Positions 27,255 through 42,200 of a stretch of DNA of 64,000 nt are shown here, in pieces. Position 1 is the first letter of the stretch, and each line of letters opens with the position of its first letter. The translations under genes and the position numbers were made by a program. Origin of the DNA: Arenicola marina (taxonomy: Eukaryota > Annelida > Polychaeta > Arenicolidae); the NCBI GenBank assembly GCA_964019135.1, contig OZ025249.1:36469759-36533758 (forward strand), given 5' to 3'. The notes below the pieces were generated by a model that was not told where the DNA came from, did not search any database, and worked only from the letters and a program-made list of their open reading frames with translations.

Positions 27255-30200
27255 CTGTGGATACATAAGCAGCCATATAAAAATGACATTCGCAAAGAGA
27301 ATGCATTAGAGTGATTTTTTCACAAAAAGTAAGTTTGTTGTTAGCATGCTGTTGACTCATCAAGCATTTCATCTTGAATACCTGAGCGACAGGGTCGTCA
27401 CTCAATGAGCTTTACTATGAAAGACGGCGATGCCATATTTGTATCGCACAAGGATGCTAATAGATCATTCACTGAATCTAACAAAATGACTACGGTATAA
27501 AAATTATTTTGTTTCTCATTAACTGAATCTTTTAATTTCAATACAACGGGACGCTTACACCGGCATAAAAGGCTCCGTTAGTGTGCAGGATGTCCATCTC
27601 ATGTCGCTTCATGATATTAAGGATCAGCTTAGGACCCCAGCACAGGAGAAAGACAGCAATGATGGTCAGGAGCATCTTGATGACCTGTCCAGATAGAGGG
27701 CGGACAACATGTACATCTAGGCCAGCAGCGTGGCAGGAATCGCGCCACTAAACCAGCAGCTTAATATTGACAATCTAGGTAATCCACCAGGAACTTGACG
27801 GAAACAACGCTTGCTTGCATGCTACAAAAAGTCATAAAATAGTGATATACATGCTTATTACAGTGATGCATTGCAGATATGGCCTTATAATCTATAATTG
27901 GGGCCGTAGTTTTATCACAAGAACGATTACATCATTAGAAAACACAATCATGATCAGTCAAAAAATGTCACATTTCATGAATATTGAAGGAGGGGGAGGA
28001 AGAGGAGGAGGAGGAGGGGGGATGAGGAGGAAGAGGAGGTGGACCAAAGAGCCAGACGGGTCTGTTGGTGTTGCCGAACGTAATTGCAGCCCTGGAGACC
28101 TCATGGGAGACCCACCTGTTTCCGGGCCTCACGAGCGTCCGAGCTGTGAGTTTTGACACCGGCTTTAGACAGAATGCGCTTGGTGGGTCGCATCTGTGAC
28201 CTTGACCCTGAGAGCGTCAGACGATTCCTACTTTCGTCGTCACTTCCGTTTCCGCCACTAGAATAAAAGGAAGAAAAGAATACATTTATGACTAATTGCC
28301 GGAAACAACACTTCCTCTATTCTGCTGTTAAGGGCCACCACTTGGTTGGCGTCTAGTTTCAACACCCGAGACATGCATATTTAAATAATTGCAACTATTC
28401 GAGTTAAGCTAGCATGCAATTCGGAATACTCGCACAAGGTTTTATTTGATCCTTAAAATACATGTAGCTACATATGCACAATGTACGAAATTAGATATTC
28501 AATGCAAGACTTGGTCGAGGGGCTCCTATTAAGATGTGGCTAGTCACTTCGTGGAACCATCCATTGGTTCATAAATATATACATGTCCCAAGAACCAACG
28601 ACTAGTAGAGTAGGAAAATTACCGCGTTTTAATGAAACATAATGTAGATGCTGAGGGACGGTCCCTTTGATATCCAGAGGGGTGGGCTATGGTTTGGGGT
28701 TGGAGGCCCACACATCTGTTTGTGGTGCGACGAGGGCCGAATTTGTACCAGAAAGTGAGCTCCCCCACCCCCCTGGATAATCTGGAATATGTTCAGTGTA
28801 ATGGTACGAGGGTTTGATTTTTGATTTTATCTTTTTTTTTGGTTGGGGGTTACAGCCAAAGCAATATTTGTGTTCATCGAAATTCAGAGCCAGGGATGTT
28901 TTTAAAGGAAAGTTAGCATCCCCGCCACCCCCCACGGAGATTAAATAGTCCGTCGGTCGACCATTATACATGTATTAGTCATTATCATTAAGGTGGTTTG
29001 GCGGTTTACCAATTGACAGAATCATAGTGGAAAAAGTGGTACACTCTGGTAAATGTAATAAATGTAGTCAAAACGGAAACATTCATTTCAGAGCTGTGGA
29101 ATCATAATAGTTAATCCTTCACTTATAAAGGAAAGCATACAAACACATATCTTCATACCATGGAACGGAGAGAGGGTGCACTTACAACAGGCATAATATT
29201 TACTATGTATTGTCTGGATGCATTCTGTACATGCCACATGGCAGGCGAGGGTATGCTTCGACATTAAAGCGAAGGAACCCACATGATCTCACTTTGATAT
29301 TCTGATAGTCTGGTATGAAGTGTTGTCCATGGTGATCACCGCTATGCGGTATGCCCACTCTGCAACATTTGTCTACGCCAAGCTTTCGAGCTCTCACGCA
29401 AGTCTTGTGATAATATGTCAAAGCTGCTTAGTGCTCTTGTGAAACAACGACGTCTTCGTTGTCTTGGAAACGTGCATCGAATGCAAGATGGACGCATTCC
29501 AAAGGATGTGATGTACGGTGAGCTTGCCGATGGCAAAAGGCCAACGGGGCGGCCAAAGCTCAGGTTTTAGGATGTTTGCAAGCGTGACATGAAGGCTTTC
29601 GGCATCGATACACATTCTTGGGAGGACCTAGCATTCGAAAAGAGGGAATGGTCGCGTGTTGTGCGTGAGGGAATGGCCCACCACGACGGGCTCTGGTTTG
29701 ACAAACTGGACTTGAAACGACAATCCAGGCACCCAGTGGGTACAAGCCAAGACCAATCGACGGGTCATCGATGCGACGACTGCGGGAAGCTTTGTCGGTC
29801 ACAGATACGCTTATTCAGTCATAAGCGCCAATGCCGCGACGTAAATCGTATCACTTGAAATCTGACAACGCTGCAAAATCCGTCGTCTTTCGCAGACGGA
29901 CGGATGCCAACCATTCTTGAAAGCTTAGTGGGAAAGGTACCCAAAAAGCGAAAAGGAACGGGCTCCTGCCTTTGCTACGTAGATGGAAGCGGGTATGTTT
30001 TTCACCAATTTCAAAGGGAAAATCTGATTTGTGATTTGCTGGTAATTCTCAGATCTTAAAACGTTTAATAACCGTATCTGTGATCACACACAGCGGAAGA
30101 GTTCACCACTCAGATTATAACGATCGAGCAAACCCGGTCGAATTATCACATGATGGGACCGGCATCTTTACACGTCTGCAAAGAGATGCACAATGGACGT

Positions 30201-33200
30201 GCGTATCTGCCGCATGTCCAAAAATCGACATGAAGGACGGCCATCATAGCATATCACAGATCACAGACATCAGCTGTCTGGTGTGTAAATCACCCGGGAG
30301 GTTCAATTAGGGGGGCAAGGAGAGCCGAGCTATCTCACCAATGTGGCGCTCCTCGCCTTGGCCCGCTGAATGGCGCGCTACCTGTGGAGTCATTTAGGTA
30401 TATTCAAGGACTCGAGAAATCCGTCTGAAGTGGCAGACGCTGCTGCGCCTACACAGCTGGCTCTGTAGGTGTCGGTGCCTATGTCAACACGAAGGGATCT
30501 ACTGCCGCTCCATCGCTGCCGGAAGCCTCGGGACTCGCCACATAAGCGATAATTAGTTTCCGTTGGGCGATCTCCCTGGCTGGTAAATCGCAGGGTGGAG
30601 TAGACGAGGGGTATAATTATACCAGTGGAAGATCTAGAGGAGGGGGGGGGGGGATTATGGAGGTGATCATCTCACATTTTAGTCTGTAAGGGGGGGGGGG
30701 GGGTCATCTTCCATTAAAATACGTCACACCCCCCCCCCCTCCTTGACGAAGGGTCACCTTCCAACGAACGCCACTCTGCACCCACCCGCAAAATTGTTGA
30801 TAGAGTCTTCCCCATCTCCAGTTGCAAGGTTTTCGAATATATACTTCATCCTCTCACCTCCGCTTTTACGAAAGCCTGGATCCGAGCCAGAATACCTATA
30901 TCTCACAGTGCGAACACTGGGAGTCAATAGACCGGTAGTCAGGGTATGCACATAGATATTGCATATTATTACGAGTTGGTGGTCATGTTAAATAATACAT
31001 TAAATCTGAAGGCCACTAAAATGCCGAATTCTGACTAGCACCGCCCTGCTGCCCATGCAATCGACAATAGTTGCCATAGCGACATTACAATGAACAATGA
31101 AACATGACGTCGCGCACAAAAGAATTGTAGTTATAGCTTTAAATGGCCCGCTTAGCCGCCTAGTTGCCTAGTTGCACGTGCCACGTTTCTTGGCAACAAT
31201 ATATGGTATCAAAAAGGTGGCTGGCCAACTATATATGGTGGCATATATGTGCCACTCGCGTTCTCGCATTCTCGCCTGGCACAACCTGAGGCGAGATCGC
31301 GAGAACGCGAGAATGCGCGAGGCGAGAACGCGAGAATGCGCGAGGCGAGGACGCGAGAACGCGAGAATCCGCGGGCGAGAACGCGAGAATGCGTGAGGCG
31401 AGAAAGCGAGAATGCGAGAATGCGCCTGGCGAGAACACGAGAATGCGAGAATGCGCGAGGCGAGAATGCGAGATTAATCTCGCCCGCGCATTCTCGCGTT
31501 CTCGCGATCTCGCCTCAGGTTGTGCCAGGCGAGAATTCGAGAACGCGAGTGGCACATATATGCCACCATAACTATATGTACAAAGGCTTGCGATTTGCGG
31601 ACAGTCAGTCCCAAAATGGTTTACTTTGGTCGTTGTATGCGGAAATTAAACCAAAGAAGCAGAGAGATCGCCTTAAATCTAGATTCAACTCGCAATAGCA
31701 CCAATTTTGTATGGCGTTTGAAATTTTATTGGCCCTTCATCAACCTGTAGCAGCCCTTCATTTTCATTATCCGCCCTGGATAAATTGGCGGCCTGCTACC
31801 ACTTGATGTCGGGCCAAAAAAAATGCCTAACACCCCGCAAACTCGCGCTATTGTTATTATGGTTAATAGTGGCATGTCGATCAGTCTGAGCCGTAATTCC
31901 CGGTCGGTATTGGTTTAGGATAATTGCCAATGCGCACGTTCAGTATAATATTTGTTCCTCAGGCAATGAGAGATGAGCCCACCAGGCGCCGCATCTGACC
32001 ACCCCCCCCCCCCCACCCCCACCCCTTACCCCGACCCTCTCCTGTGGGATATTTATTTTTGACATTCTGAGCGAACATTTGAATATTTATTTGCGTTTGG
32101 CAAATGCTGGACTTGCTCCAGCGCAACCTCAATATTGCGTGCAACTATTATATATACTAATCATTTCTGGGCCAGACTGGAGGGCGAATCTAGGATTTTC
32201 GTGTCAAGAAACTGCCTCTGAAACTCTTCCAAGAAATGGGTCTAGCCATATTGCACTTAGTATGCAGATGGTTATCTAAGTTACGAAGAATATCTGATCG
32301 ATGTCGTTTTTACAAAATAATGACCTCTACTATATAGACCGTTCGGCCGCAGAGCGATTTATCTCGCATCTGTGCTAGCGTCGATGTTAATTAAAGGATG
32401 ACCTATAGGCGACCGACCCTATCCCAACCTAATAATCCCAACCCTAATACGGAACCCGACGCCACCTGAACATCCTCGGTTTCTTCACTGTCACGTGTCC
32501 AGGGCGGCTTACCTGTCATCCGGTTTCCACTTAGCTTAATCCAGCGTCACAGCTTGGTGTATTATTGATGACCAACTTATCAGACAGGGCGTATACAGCC
32601 GTGTCATGTGACGTTAATTAATCTGTGCTAGCGTCGATGTTAATTAAAGGATGACCTATAGGCGACCGACCCTATCCCAACCTAATAATCCCAACCCTAA
32701 TACGGAACCCGACGCCACCTGAACATCCTCGGTTTCTTCACTGTCACGTGTCCAGGGCGGCTTACCTATCATCCGGTTTCCACTTAGCTTAATCCAGCGT
32801 CACAGCTTGGTGTATTATTGATGACCAACTTATCAGACAGGGCGTATACAGCCGTGTCATGTGACGTTAATTAATGTTAACGGTGTCATTGTCTAAACGA
32901 TGACCTTTATGGCCGAAATGGCTCGTTCGAAGCCTCCAGTAAAATTAGGTTATCGTTTGGGTCACAGATTGCACGACAAGCTGCAAAAAATAACAATAAA
33001 GCGAAATAACAATTTCTGAGAAACGTGTGAAAGGTGTTTTGTAGCACACGTTTCTCCACGAGGTGACCCTGAGGGCAGGTGCCCCCAACATTTACCGATC
33101 CAGCCTTTGGGCCGGCCCCTGGTCGATTAGTGCATTAATCCCCCAGACAAGCTGCAATAAGTGAACTAACCCCAAGTGAACTAACGTAGACCCATCAACT

Positions 33201-36200
33201 TTACAGCTGGTATTGCTTGCCCGAAGTGGAAAACCATAGATTGAACTTACCGTCTGATCATATGCTACCTAGAGTAAAACTATTTGAATACTATCTAAAA
33301 AAAATAAACACCTACTTCCATGCGAAGCTGAGATATCTTCTGTGAACATGCAAGATGTACATGTATCTATGGTTAATGTTCACCATGGTTCCATGACCCA
33401 GTCGAGTTCACGTATCCACAAACACAGCCCGTATACTACTAATGTTGATGCTGCACATAGATGTATTCTTATGTTTACTGTTGTGTTGATCGAAAGCCAA
33501 CACCGGCAATGCTAATAAAACCACGCCTGGCGTTCAAACAGCTACTGATTGGTCTGCTCACATCCATAACGAGATTGGAGTAGGCCTAGCTACGAGGTAA
33601 ATAGTACGAAGTCGCTCCACGCCCGAGTCGTACCGGCCGGCTGACCAATGGGACATCCCTGGCGGCTACTTTATTTCAGTTACGGCAATCAGTACGGCAA
33701 TCAATACCTGCCCATCCGACATTGAAATCGGCAAAAACGCAGCAACAATGATCAATGTATTAGCAGCATGGAATGGGCATTTTCTATCCCAGTAGGCGAT
33801 ACCTATCCTCTTGTGGTGGCGTCCATGCTCGTTAGCTCTAACGTATTCATCGTGATGTTCACAATCACATATACAGTTTCGGATCCAGAGCGGTAGGGGG
33901 GGGTTCACCCCCGCCCCGGGGAACCCCCCCCCCCGCCTTTTCAAATTCCTAGCTCTACCTCTGATATAATATATATAGACCTATTGCTGCCACCCAATGG
34001 AAAGATGGCATCTCACCTGTCTGGAAAGGTCTGCGTCATCTTGGCGAGCTGCTTGGTGCTGAGCCAGAGGACATGGATGACGATGGAGTAGCAGTACACC
34101 ATGACGAGAACTGGCACCAGAAACATGATGGTCAGCTGGTACCAGGCGAACACCAGGCGCTCGCTCACGCTGCGCACGTTGCTGTCTGCGCAGGTCAAGG
34201 TCACGGCGTACGTGATGTTGTTGTAGTACATACCCACGGTGGTGTCCTGCGTTTGGGAGAAAAATGACGTCAACGGTATTGTTAATTAATTTAGAAACGC
34301 GAATTCAGTTTAGTTGGTGTAAATACAAACAAAGCAAACCGAAACCTTGCTTTCGTAAATTAGTTTCGAACTTGGCTTGAACTATTGTGTTGGCAACATG
34401 TATTTAAGAAGACAGGAACAATACAGTTTGAAAAAGATGCAATACACGAATAATATTGGATAATAGATGTGCAATGTAAGTGATTATATGTAACATGTGG
34501 CCCAATCTTAAATGTTACCGAATCAATTCAATTCATTTAAAAAAAAATATGCGTGCAATTGGTGTATGTGTGTTTTTTCCATTTTTTTTATCCTTTTGTT
34601 CTCATGCAGTTGCAAATAACCTGTGCATATTTTATATGAACTAAAGCGTACGTAGGCGTGGTTTCTCATCTAGCACTACGCAGCTGGCATGGGACGATGA
34701 CACATATTGTTATTTGTGTCAAGTAACGTTAATCGATGTACGACTGTGAAGGGTTGCCGGGACGTCCCTGTGTGATTTAGTATCTGTGCCTTGTGCGAAT
34801 GACGGATCCTTCATCATCCTAGAGAAATGATTATAACAGTCAAGATTGATATGGTACTCGTCCAGCTACGGGCTTACGGCAGGAGGGTTCAGCTCTTTAC
34901 CAGATGAACATCCACACGTACATACATCACCCGAAGATACAAACCAACCCAACAAATGAATAACGACTAATATGTATCGACGCCATGTTGTTTTGGACCA
35001 AGCTGACCGCCCTGTTCCACGACCACATCCGTCCTTTGTCCTGGAACGGGCTGTGCTTTACAACACGCCGCTCCAATATCACTAGCCACGCCAGACGGTG
35101 GGGTGGCCACGTAGCGTTTACCCCCCCCCCCCCCCTCCCACCTCCACACACACCTACCTGTCAACATAAATAACGAACCCAGAGCGAGACTGGTTGGTTG
35201 GGATGGGGCGCCGACACTTCAGGGACAAATGAACAGGTGCGCGTTGAATTTGTGTAATTTGATGATTTTGAACACATTTAACTGTCTCCTTGAATTACGA
35301 AATACGTCTAAGAAAATGTGAAACACAGCACGAGCTTCGCGCACCCCCCGGAGCTGCGCATCGATCGCGTATAAGATTATACGGCTAATAAATTTTGCTG
35401 CTGTAAAAATTGTTTGGTGGTCAACACAGTGCCGACTTGCGTGTATGCGTGTCGAAAATTGAACGATAAATACGTCCGCGTTCTCTACCTTATTGGCCGA
35501 CCTGTAATACCAGCGAAACGGGCTCAACAAAGGCCAAATTAAGATGACCTCGAACTTATTCTACTGGTTTCATTGGGGAAACATAAAAAGACGGTGAAAA
35601 ACTCGGCTCCGAGCGGTACGGATGATTATATAGGATGACCCACAACATCCATGTTGTACTGCACTATGTGTGGGTGGGGAGAGAGGGGGGGGCGGGGGTC
35701 AGACAGCAAAGATCGCCTAATTTTATGAAGCACTGCCGGTAGGTGTGAGCAGTTCATATGCAGTCGATACATTTTCCGTTTCACGTCAGCCACCTCCCCC
35801 CCCCCCCCCTCTCCACACTTCCCTCCAACCCCAGCCCCGCGACTCCCCAGGGATGAGGGCAAACGATACACGTGGCCTTTCCCTCTACCCTGTGAGCGCC
35901 CTACCAAGCAACGGGTGTTTATCTGAGGGTCTTGGGACTGCGCGAATTTGCGCTGATCGCCTCGGACCAGGAGGTGAAGAACGCCAATCCAAGCTACATC
36001 TCAGTTTTTTTAGTCTCTTTTTAGCCTAGCATACCGCTAGAACGAACGAACGAGCACCGTCGTTACCACCAGCGGGAATATTGCTGGCGTATTCCAAGAG
36101 CACTCCTCAGGGCGATGGCCTAACTCATTATGCCATGGCAGGCTGACGCGTGACCGATTATGGCATTAAGCAGCCTAAAACATATCTGGCCCTGAGAGAT

Positions 36201-39200
36201 CCCGGAGACAGAATCCGTCCAATTGGCGTGCGGGGGCGTGGACAGGCGGAACAGAGGGTCCTTTAGTGGTTGCTGGGGGCTGCGGGTGATTATGCGGGAG
36301 ATTTTAAGCCTTGCCTGCGTCATCAAGAGGGAACATTGCGTCATAGAGAAACACAGAGCCACGGGCTATCACGCTGAAATTCTGAATGTCCCTTGTGTTA
36401 ACCCTGAACATGAATGTTCAACGCGAAAGCTCGCATGTCAGCCTTGTGACACCATAGAGTATTTCCAAATAGCGCTCGTGGGCATTGCTCTCAGAAATAA
36501 ATCGACCGGACCCCAGTCTTCCTACTTTGATTAGGGCGTTTTTATTTCCTAGAATGTAACCTATTATTGAAACACATTCCGACTTGCTTCTTTTCAATAG
36601 ACGAAGTTAACTTCGAACTAAGCAATAACGTGGCACCAACACGTTAAACGCGCCAGGCTGCTATCATACGACAGGTATATTGGATTCTGGGCCTAGATGT
36701 TACTCCGTGCATGACTGCCCTTTTTGTTCTTGGCTGTTGGCTGTATACTCAGGACGCTGTAGCCAATTCTGATCATATCGCGTCAATAGAAGAAGGAAGG
36801 GAAGAGCGGAGCCATGTTCCCGGGGGTAACTCCCTGCTCTTTGCGAAGAAGGACATGACATTTTTTTTCCTGCGACCACACAGCCGTGACCAGAGTGGGG
36901 CGCGAACCACCGATCTATGTATCGTTAAGCTGTCCATCTGGAGCGCTCAATGCGAGCGTTCGAACCCACTGAGGTATCGGGGCGGCCCTTCCTGGCCTTG
37001 GCGGTTTGCTCCCTGTGCTAGTACTACTGCTTACATTCTAAATGTGGGAGCCTCCCTAGCTCAGGTGGTAAACATGGTGAAGTGCGAGAACCAGGTCCTA
37101 GGACAATGTCACGGCGTCTGGCGCATCCATCAGCAAACCCCACATCAGTTTTTCCGGCAGAGTTATTAGCCCAAGATAGCATTGTTGCTAAAGGTTTCAG
37201 GCAGAACTGACCGAAAACACCAGCATATCATTTCTACTCCCAAATGACTTCCATGACTTTTGCTACGAATGCTATAGTTATCATTGTAGCTTGCTTTGCC
37301 ACCTCGCGATAAGTGAATATAGAACTAACTGATTGCATAAAAAGTACATGATTTGCTGGATGTGGCCTCCTGTCCCCCCAAGGTAACTCATTATGCCAAC
37401 CGACCCACGCGGATCCCATTACAACGCCCCTCATCCACCGACTGCAATGGCGATTGGGAGTAAAAAATACTTCGACAGAGCCCGCCTTTTTGCTTTCAGT
37501 TCCTGTTTTTCAACCGCGAAAAAATGAAAGCGGCTGAAGACGATAGATGAAAAGGGGTAGTTATTAATCGAGGAAAGTGGGGGGGCAAACGTGTAATCCG
37601 AGTGCAGGGTTAGAGTAAGACGATGGGGGCAATAGTTCTCGATAAAAAGATGAAATACGGGCAGAGATGCGCGCATGCATTGTACATATCGTAGGGGCGG
37701 TGGTTGACTCCTTGTATCATATAGAGAAGCACACACTGACGAGAAAATCAATGGTAAATTAATATCGCTAGAAGTGATAGTAGTGTGCTGTATATAAAAT
37801 GGACGTCGGTAAGCTGAAGAGTAGATGTGGATTTTAGGCGGGGTGGGGGCACAGGAGATCCCCCCGCCCCGTCTTTTTCCTGGAATTGTATAAAGAAACA
37901 CGTGCACTAATTCCTCTGAATATTTGCAGCACGTTCTCACGATATAAAATAAAATCTAGTATCCCCCTTTTTGCAAAATCCTGGATGGATCCACCACAGA
38001 TTGAACAAATTAAACTGGAAGATCTAGACATATAAAAGCAACCACTCGATGAACTGAGAATGGAAAACGGAATAAAGTCCATGCAGGCAACATATACAGA
38101 GTAATCACTGCACCTATACTCGTGTAGAATACAATAGAGTACACTGAAGGGCGCGAAAGAGAACGAGACAAAACATGCCATGAGACGGAATTAAATTAGT
38201 GCTCTAGACCGCTTTGGTGCACATAAACGCAGAGCAGGACCAATGAACCCAGGACGGATGAAGGGTGAAGTGTGCTTCCGATTATATGCCCAGACCCGGT
38301 TCGAATCCAAGACCTACGATCTGCGGTCCAGGGCACTGACCACGACACCAATGATGCCTACCACCTCGAAGTAGGTAAATACCAGTATGACATGCTGGCG
38401 AACATACCCATGTGGGATAGACACGACAAGGTGGTCCTACATGTGAATACTATTCCATGGAAGAAGGTTGACGGAGAGGCTAGACTCCTTATAGCGATGA
38501 TGGTTGAATAGAATGGGGGCAAGACGGGGCAATTCTTTTTATGGAAAACAGGACTGAATCAGAAACCATGGCTGCATACCTCTTATACTGATTAACTTGT
38601 AAATGGTAACCAGACGGCGTACGTGTTGGATCAAAATGTAGAGGTCCATATCGGTGCGTTTTACCACGTTGATTAAATATTCTATTCTCATAGATTTTAC
38701 CGAATAAAACGCACTTGATGCGTCCTTCCGTTTGAGGTTTGTGCCGATGAGAGACAATCTCACAGGTATCCACGGGGAGAGTGCGCCTACTGCCAGCCCG
38801 TCTGGCGTTATACTCACACCTTACGGGCTTTGATGCTGTAGGGGTCATTGTTGTAAAATATAAGCATATCAGGCTGTATGAAACTCTCAAATACGCACTG
38901 TTGCCAAAGTCGCGAAAAACTAGGGGAATGACGCGATGATTGGGCCCTTTGAGACAGCATCAGACTTGTTTTACTCTTAAGACTTTATCATATTATCGGT
39001 TAAATTCACACAGATATTGCGGCTGACAGTTTTGTTGTGGTCCCTGGCCAGGTTTCCTTGACCTAAAATCGGCTGTCCTGGTCCACATATCCACATGTAT
39101 TTCGTGTGTTGTTGTGCTAACCTGTATATGTGTAACCTGCGTTGTGCTATCCTGTAAATGTGTCCCCTGTGTTATTGTGCTATCCTGTAAATGTATTTCT

Positions 39201-42200
39201 TGTGTTGTTGTGCTAACCTGTATATGTGTACCCTGTGTTGTGCTATCCCGTAAATGTGTCCCGTGTGTTGTTGCGCTATCCTGTAAATGTGTCCCCTGTG
39301 TTGTTGTGCTAACCTGTAAATGTGTCCCCTGTGTTATTGTGCTACCATATAAATGTATTTCTTGTGTTGTTCTGCTAACCTGTATATGTGTACCCTGTGT
39401 TGTGCTATCCTGTAAATGTGTCCCCTGTGTTGTTGTGCTATCCTGTAAATGCGTCCCCTGTGTTGTTGTGCTATCCTGTAAATGTGTCCCCTGTGTTGTT
39501 GAGCTTTCCTGTAAATGTGTCTCCTGTGTTGTTGTGCTAACCTGTAAATGTGTCTTCTGTGTTATTGTGCTATCCTGTAAATGTGTTCCCTGTGTTGTGC
39601 TATCTTGTAATTGTGTCCCCTGTGTTGTTGTGTTAACCTGTAAATGTGTCTCCTGTGTTGTTGTGCTAACCTGTAAATGTGTCTCCTGTGTTATTGTGCT
39701 AACCTGCAAATGTGTCCATTGTGTTATTGTGCTATCCTGTAAATGTGTCCCCTGTGTTGTTGTGCTAACCTGTAAATGTGTCCCCTGTGTTGTTGTGCTA
39801 TCCTGTAAATGTGTCCCCTGTGTTGTTGTGCTAACCTGTAAATGCGTCCCCTTTGTTGTTGTGCTAACCTGTAAATGCGTCCCCTGTGTTGTTGTGCTAA
39901 CCTGTAAATGTGTCCCCTGTGTTGTTGTGCTAACCTGTAAATGTGTCCCCTGTGTTGTTGTGCTGTCCTGTAAATGTGTCTCTCGTGTACAGGTACATAA
40001 CACAGCGCAACAGTGCCAAGATCTTTCCTTTCCATTTAGCCACGATTTATATGCTATGTAAAATAAAGCGACAAACAACTGACACACATTTCGATTAATA
40101 TGCTATGTAAAGTAAAGTGACAAAAAAATGACACACATTTCGATTAATATGCTATGTAAAGTAAAATGACAAAAAACTGACACACATTTCAACTAATATG
40201 CTATGTAAAGTAAAGTGACGGAAAACTAACACACAACGCACGTGCAGACGACTTGTGCGGAGAAAAGTAGAGCAAACGCTTAACCCGCGAAGTCACGTGA
40301 TGTTGCTATTATACACACACATGTCCAGATTTTGAACATTTCGACATATTTGACAGGATGCCCAATAAATGCATTGATGCGGCTTGAGGATATGTCGATA
40401 ATAGGGAGAAAAGGGGGTCGCTCGTCGATACACGCCATGCAAGCCACACCAGGCAGACCTACCATGACGTAGAGAATTGGGGAGGACAGCAGGATGGCCA
40501 CAATCCACACGGTCACGATGATCTTCTTCGTGTTGCTCATGGTGCACCAGGATCGTGACTTCATCGGGTGAACGATGACGATGTACCTGAAGCATGTCAC
40601 GTTGCCTGTTACACTCACTCCGCGCAAATAATTTTTTGGGGACAAAATATAACAAAATCGTATACACAAACATCCAATCAATGTACCTGGTTGAAAATGT
40701 CATCAGGCCATTATCGGTAATATAAGTAGGACGGGAACGCTGTGTAGCGAGCCACTTGAATGTCAATGTGTTAGTTACATTAAACTTATAAGGTTATAAG
40801 GGTTATAAGGACATACATGGCACGTGGGTAAAAACCCTGGTGTTGAGCGACCAGTAAAGGGCTGCGCGTCAGCTTGTCAGCCATGGTGATTGGGAACGCT
40901 CTGGTCTTTGCAAGATCTAATGATGACCACATAAACGCCGTCATGCCTCCACTCTCAATTACCGTCGCTCGCCGTTATCATCTCGTAGTTACTGTCAGGA
41001 CGCATTCAGTATTACCCTATGACGCCGATCGCCATTACTGCTTTGGACGCATTCATCATTACCCTTATGACGCCGCTCGCCATTACCGTCAGGACGCATT
41101 TATTATTTCCCTTATGACGCCGCCCATTACCGCCATGACGCATTCATTATTACCCTTATGACGCCGCCCATTACCGTCAGGACGCATTCATTATTACCCT
41201 TATGACGCCGCCCATTACCGTCAGGACGTATTCACTATTACCCTTAGGACGCTGCCCATTACCGTCAGGACGCATTCATTATTTCCCTTATGACGCTGCC
41301 CATTACCGTCAGGACGCATTCATTACTACTTTATGACGCTGCTATTACCCTTATGACGCCGTTCGCCATTACCGTCAGGACGCATTCATTATTTCCCTTA
41401 TGACGCGGCCCATTACCGTCAGGACGCATTCATTATTTCCCTTATGACGCCGCCCATTACCGTCAGGACGCATTCATTATTACCCTTAGGACGCCGCCCA
41501 GTTCCGTCAGGACGTATTCCTTATTACCATTATGACGCCGCCCATTACCGTCGGGACGCATGCATCATTACGCGTTTGACGCCGCTCGCCATTACTGTCA
41601 TGACGATTTCATTATTACCCTTATGACGCCGCTCACCATTATCATGACGTCGTCACTCGCCATTACTATCACGACACCAATGGTCATGTCGCTCATATGT
41701 TTTGGCTTTTAGTCGATCTCGTTCTGCAGGAAGCCCCGCTGAAACGACTCGGCCTACGTACAGATGGTGCAATCAGATTACTTGACTGGGAATAGGATGA
41801 ATGGCTAAGCTGGACTGTATCGGGTGAAAGCTACCGGACCGAAACAACCACTCACCTTTCCACACTGACCGCGGCCAAATTGAGCACTGACGCACATGCT
41901 GAGAGCATCTCCACAAAGCCAGCCACTTTACAGAGGACTGTCCCGCCCGCCCAGTACATATTCAGCTGCAGGATGGTCTCATAGGGCACGCAGACCACCA
42001 GAAAGCAAAGGTCTGCCACGGCCAGACTGACCAGAAACGATGATGTCACATTGCGCGCCTTCCGGTCACACAGTAGAGCGAAGACGACGAGACAATTCCC
42101 GATGATCCCGATCGTGAATGTCAATCCGTAGGTGACGGTGGTGGGCCAGAAGGCGCGATCCGTACTCCACGGGACACTAAGCTGATCCAGATCCTCGAAA

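Larger units (their letters stand above)
28258..34016 (-). other. GPCR intron 3
   Basis: Intron of 5.8 kb holding an RTE-type LINE fragment (29.38-29.86 kb), G/C homopolymers (30.6-30.75 kb), a foldback TIR element (31.24-31.57 kb) and a 253-bp tandem duplication (32.37-32.87 kb). Nothing recognisable lies in 32.9-34.0 kb apart from short C and G runs near 33.9 kb. Confidence 0.8.
34247..40462 (-). other. GPCR intron 2
   Basis: Intron of 6.2 kb. It contains a SINE (36.7-37.0 kb), a tRNA-like SINE head (38.3 kb), the 33-bp minisatellite (39.1-40.0 kb), the 49-bp repeat (40.05-40.25 kb) and two poly-C tracts (from 35121 and from about 35795). No coding exon was found in the remaining sequence. 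Confidence 0.8.

Noticed and set aside
37043-37160. TAGCTCAGGTGGTAAA-like pol III A box on the plus strand.
   Set aside because: No B box at tRNA spacing and no cloverleaf pairing. It could be a SINE head, but one motif is not enough.
39114-40087. Cys-rich plus frame and Thr-rich minus frame over the 33-bp repeat.
   Set aside because: They lie in a GPCR intron, are open on both strands for compositional reasons, and show no domain outside the repeat.
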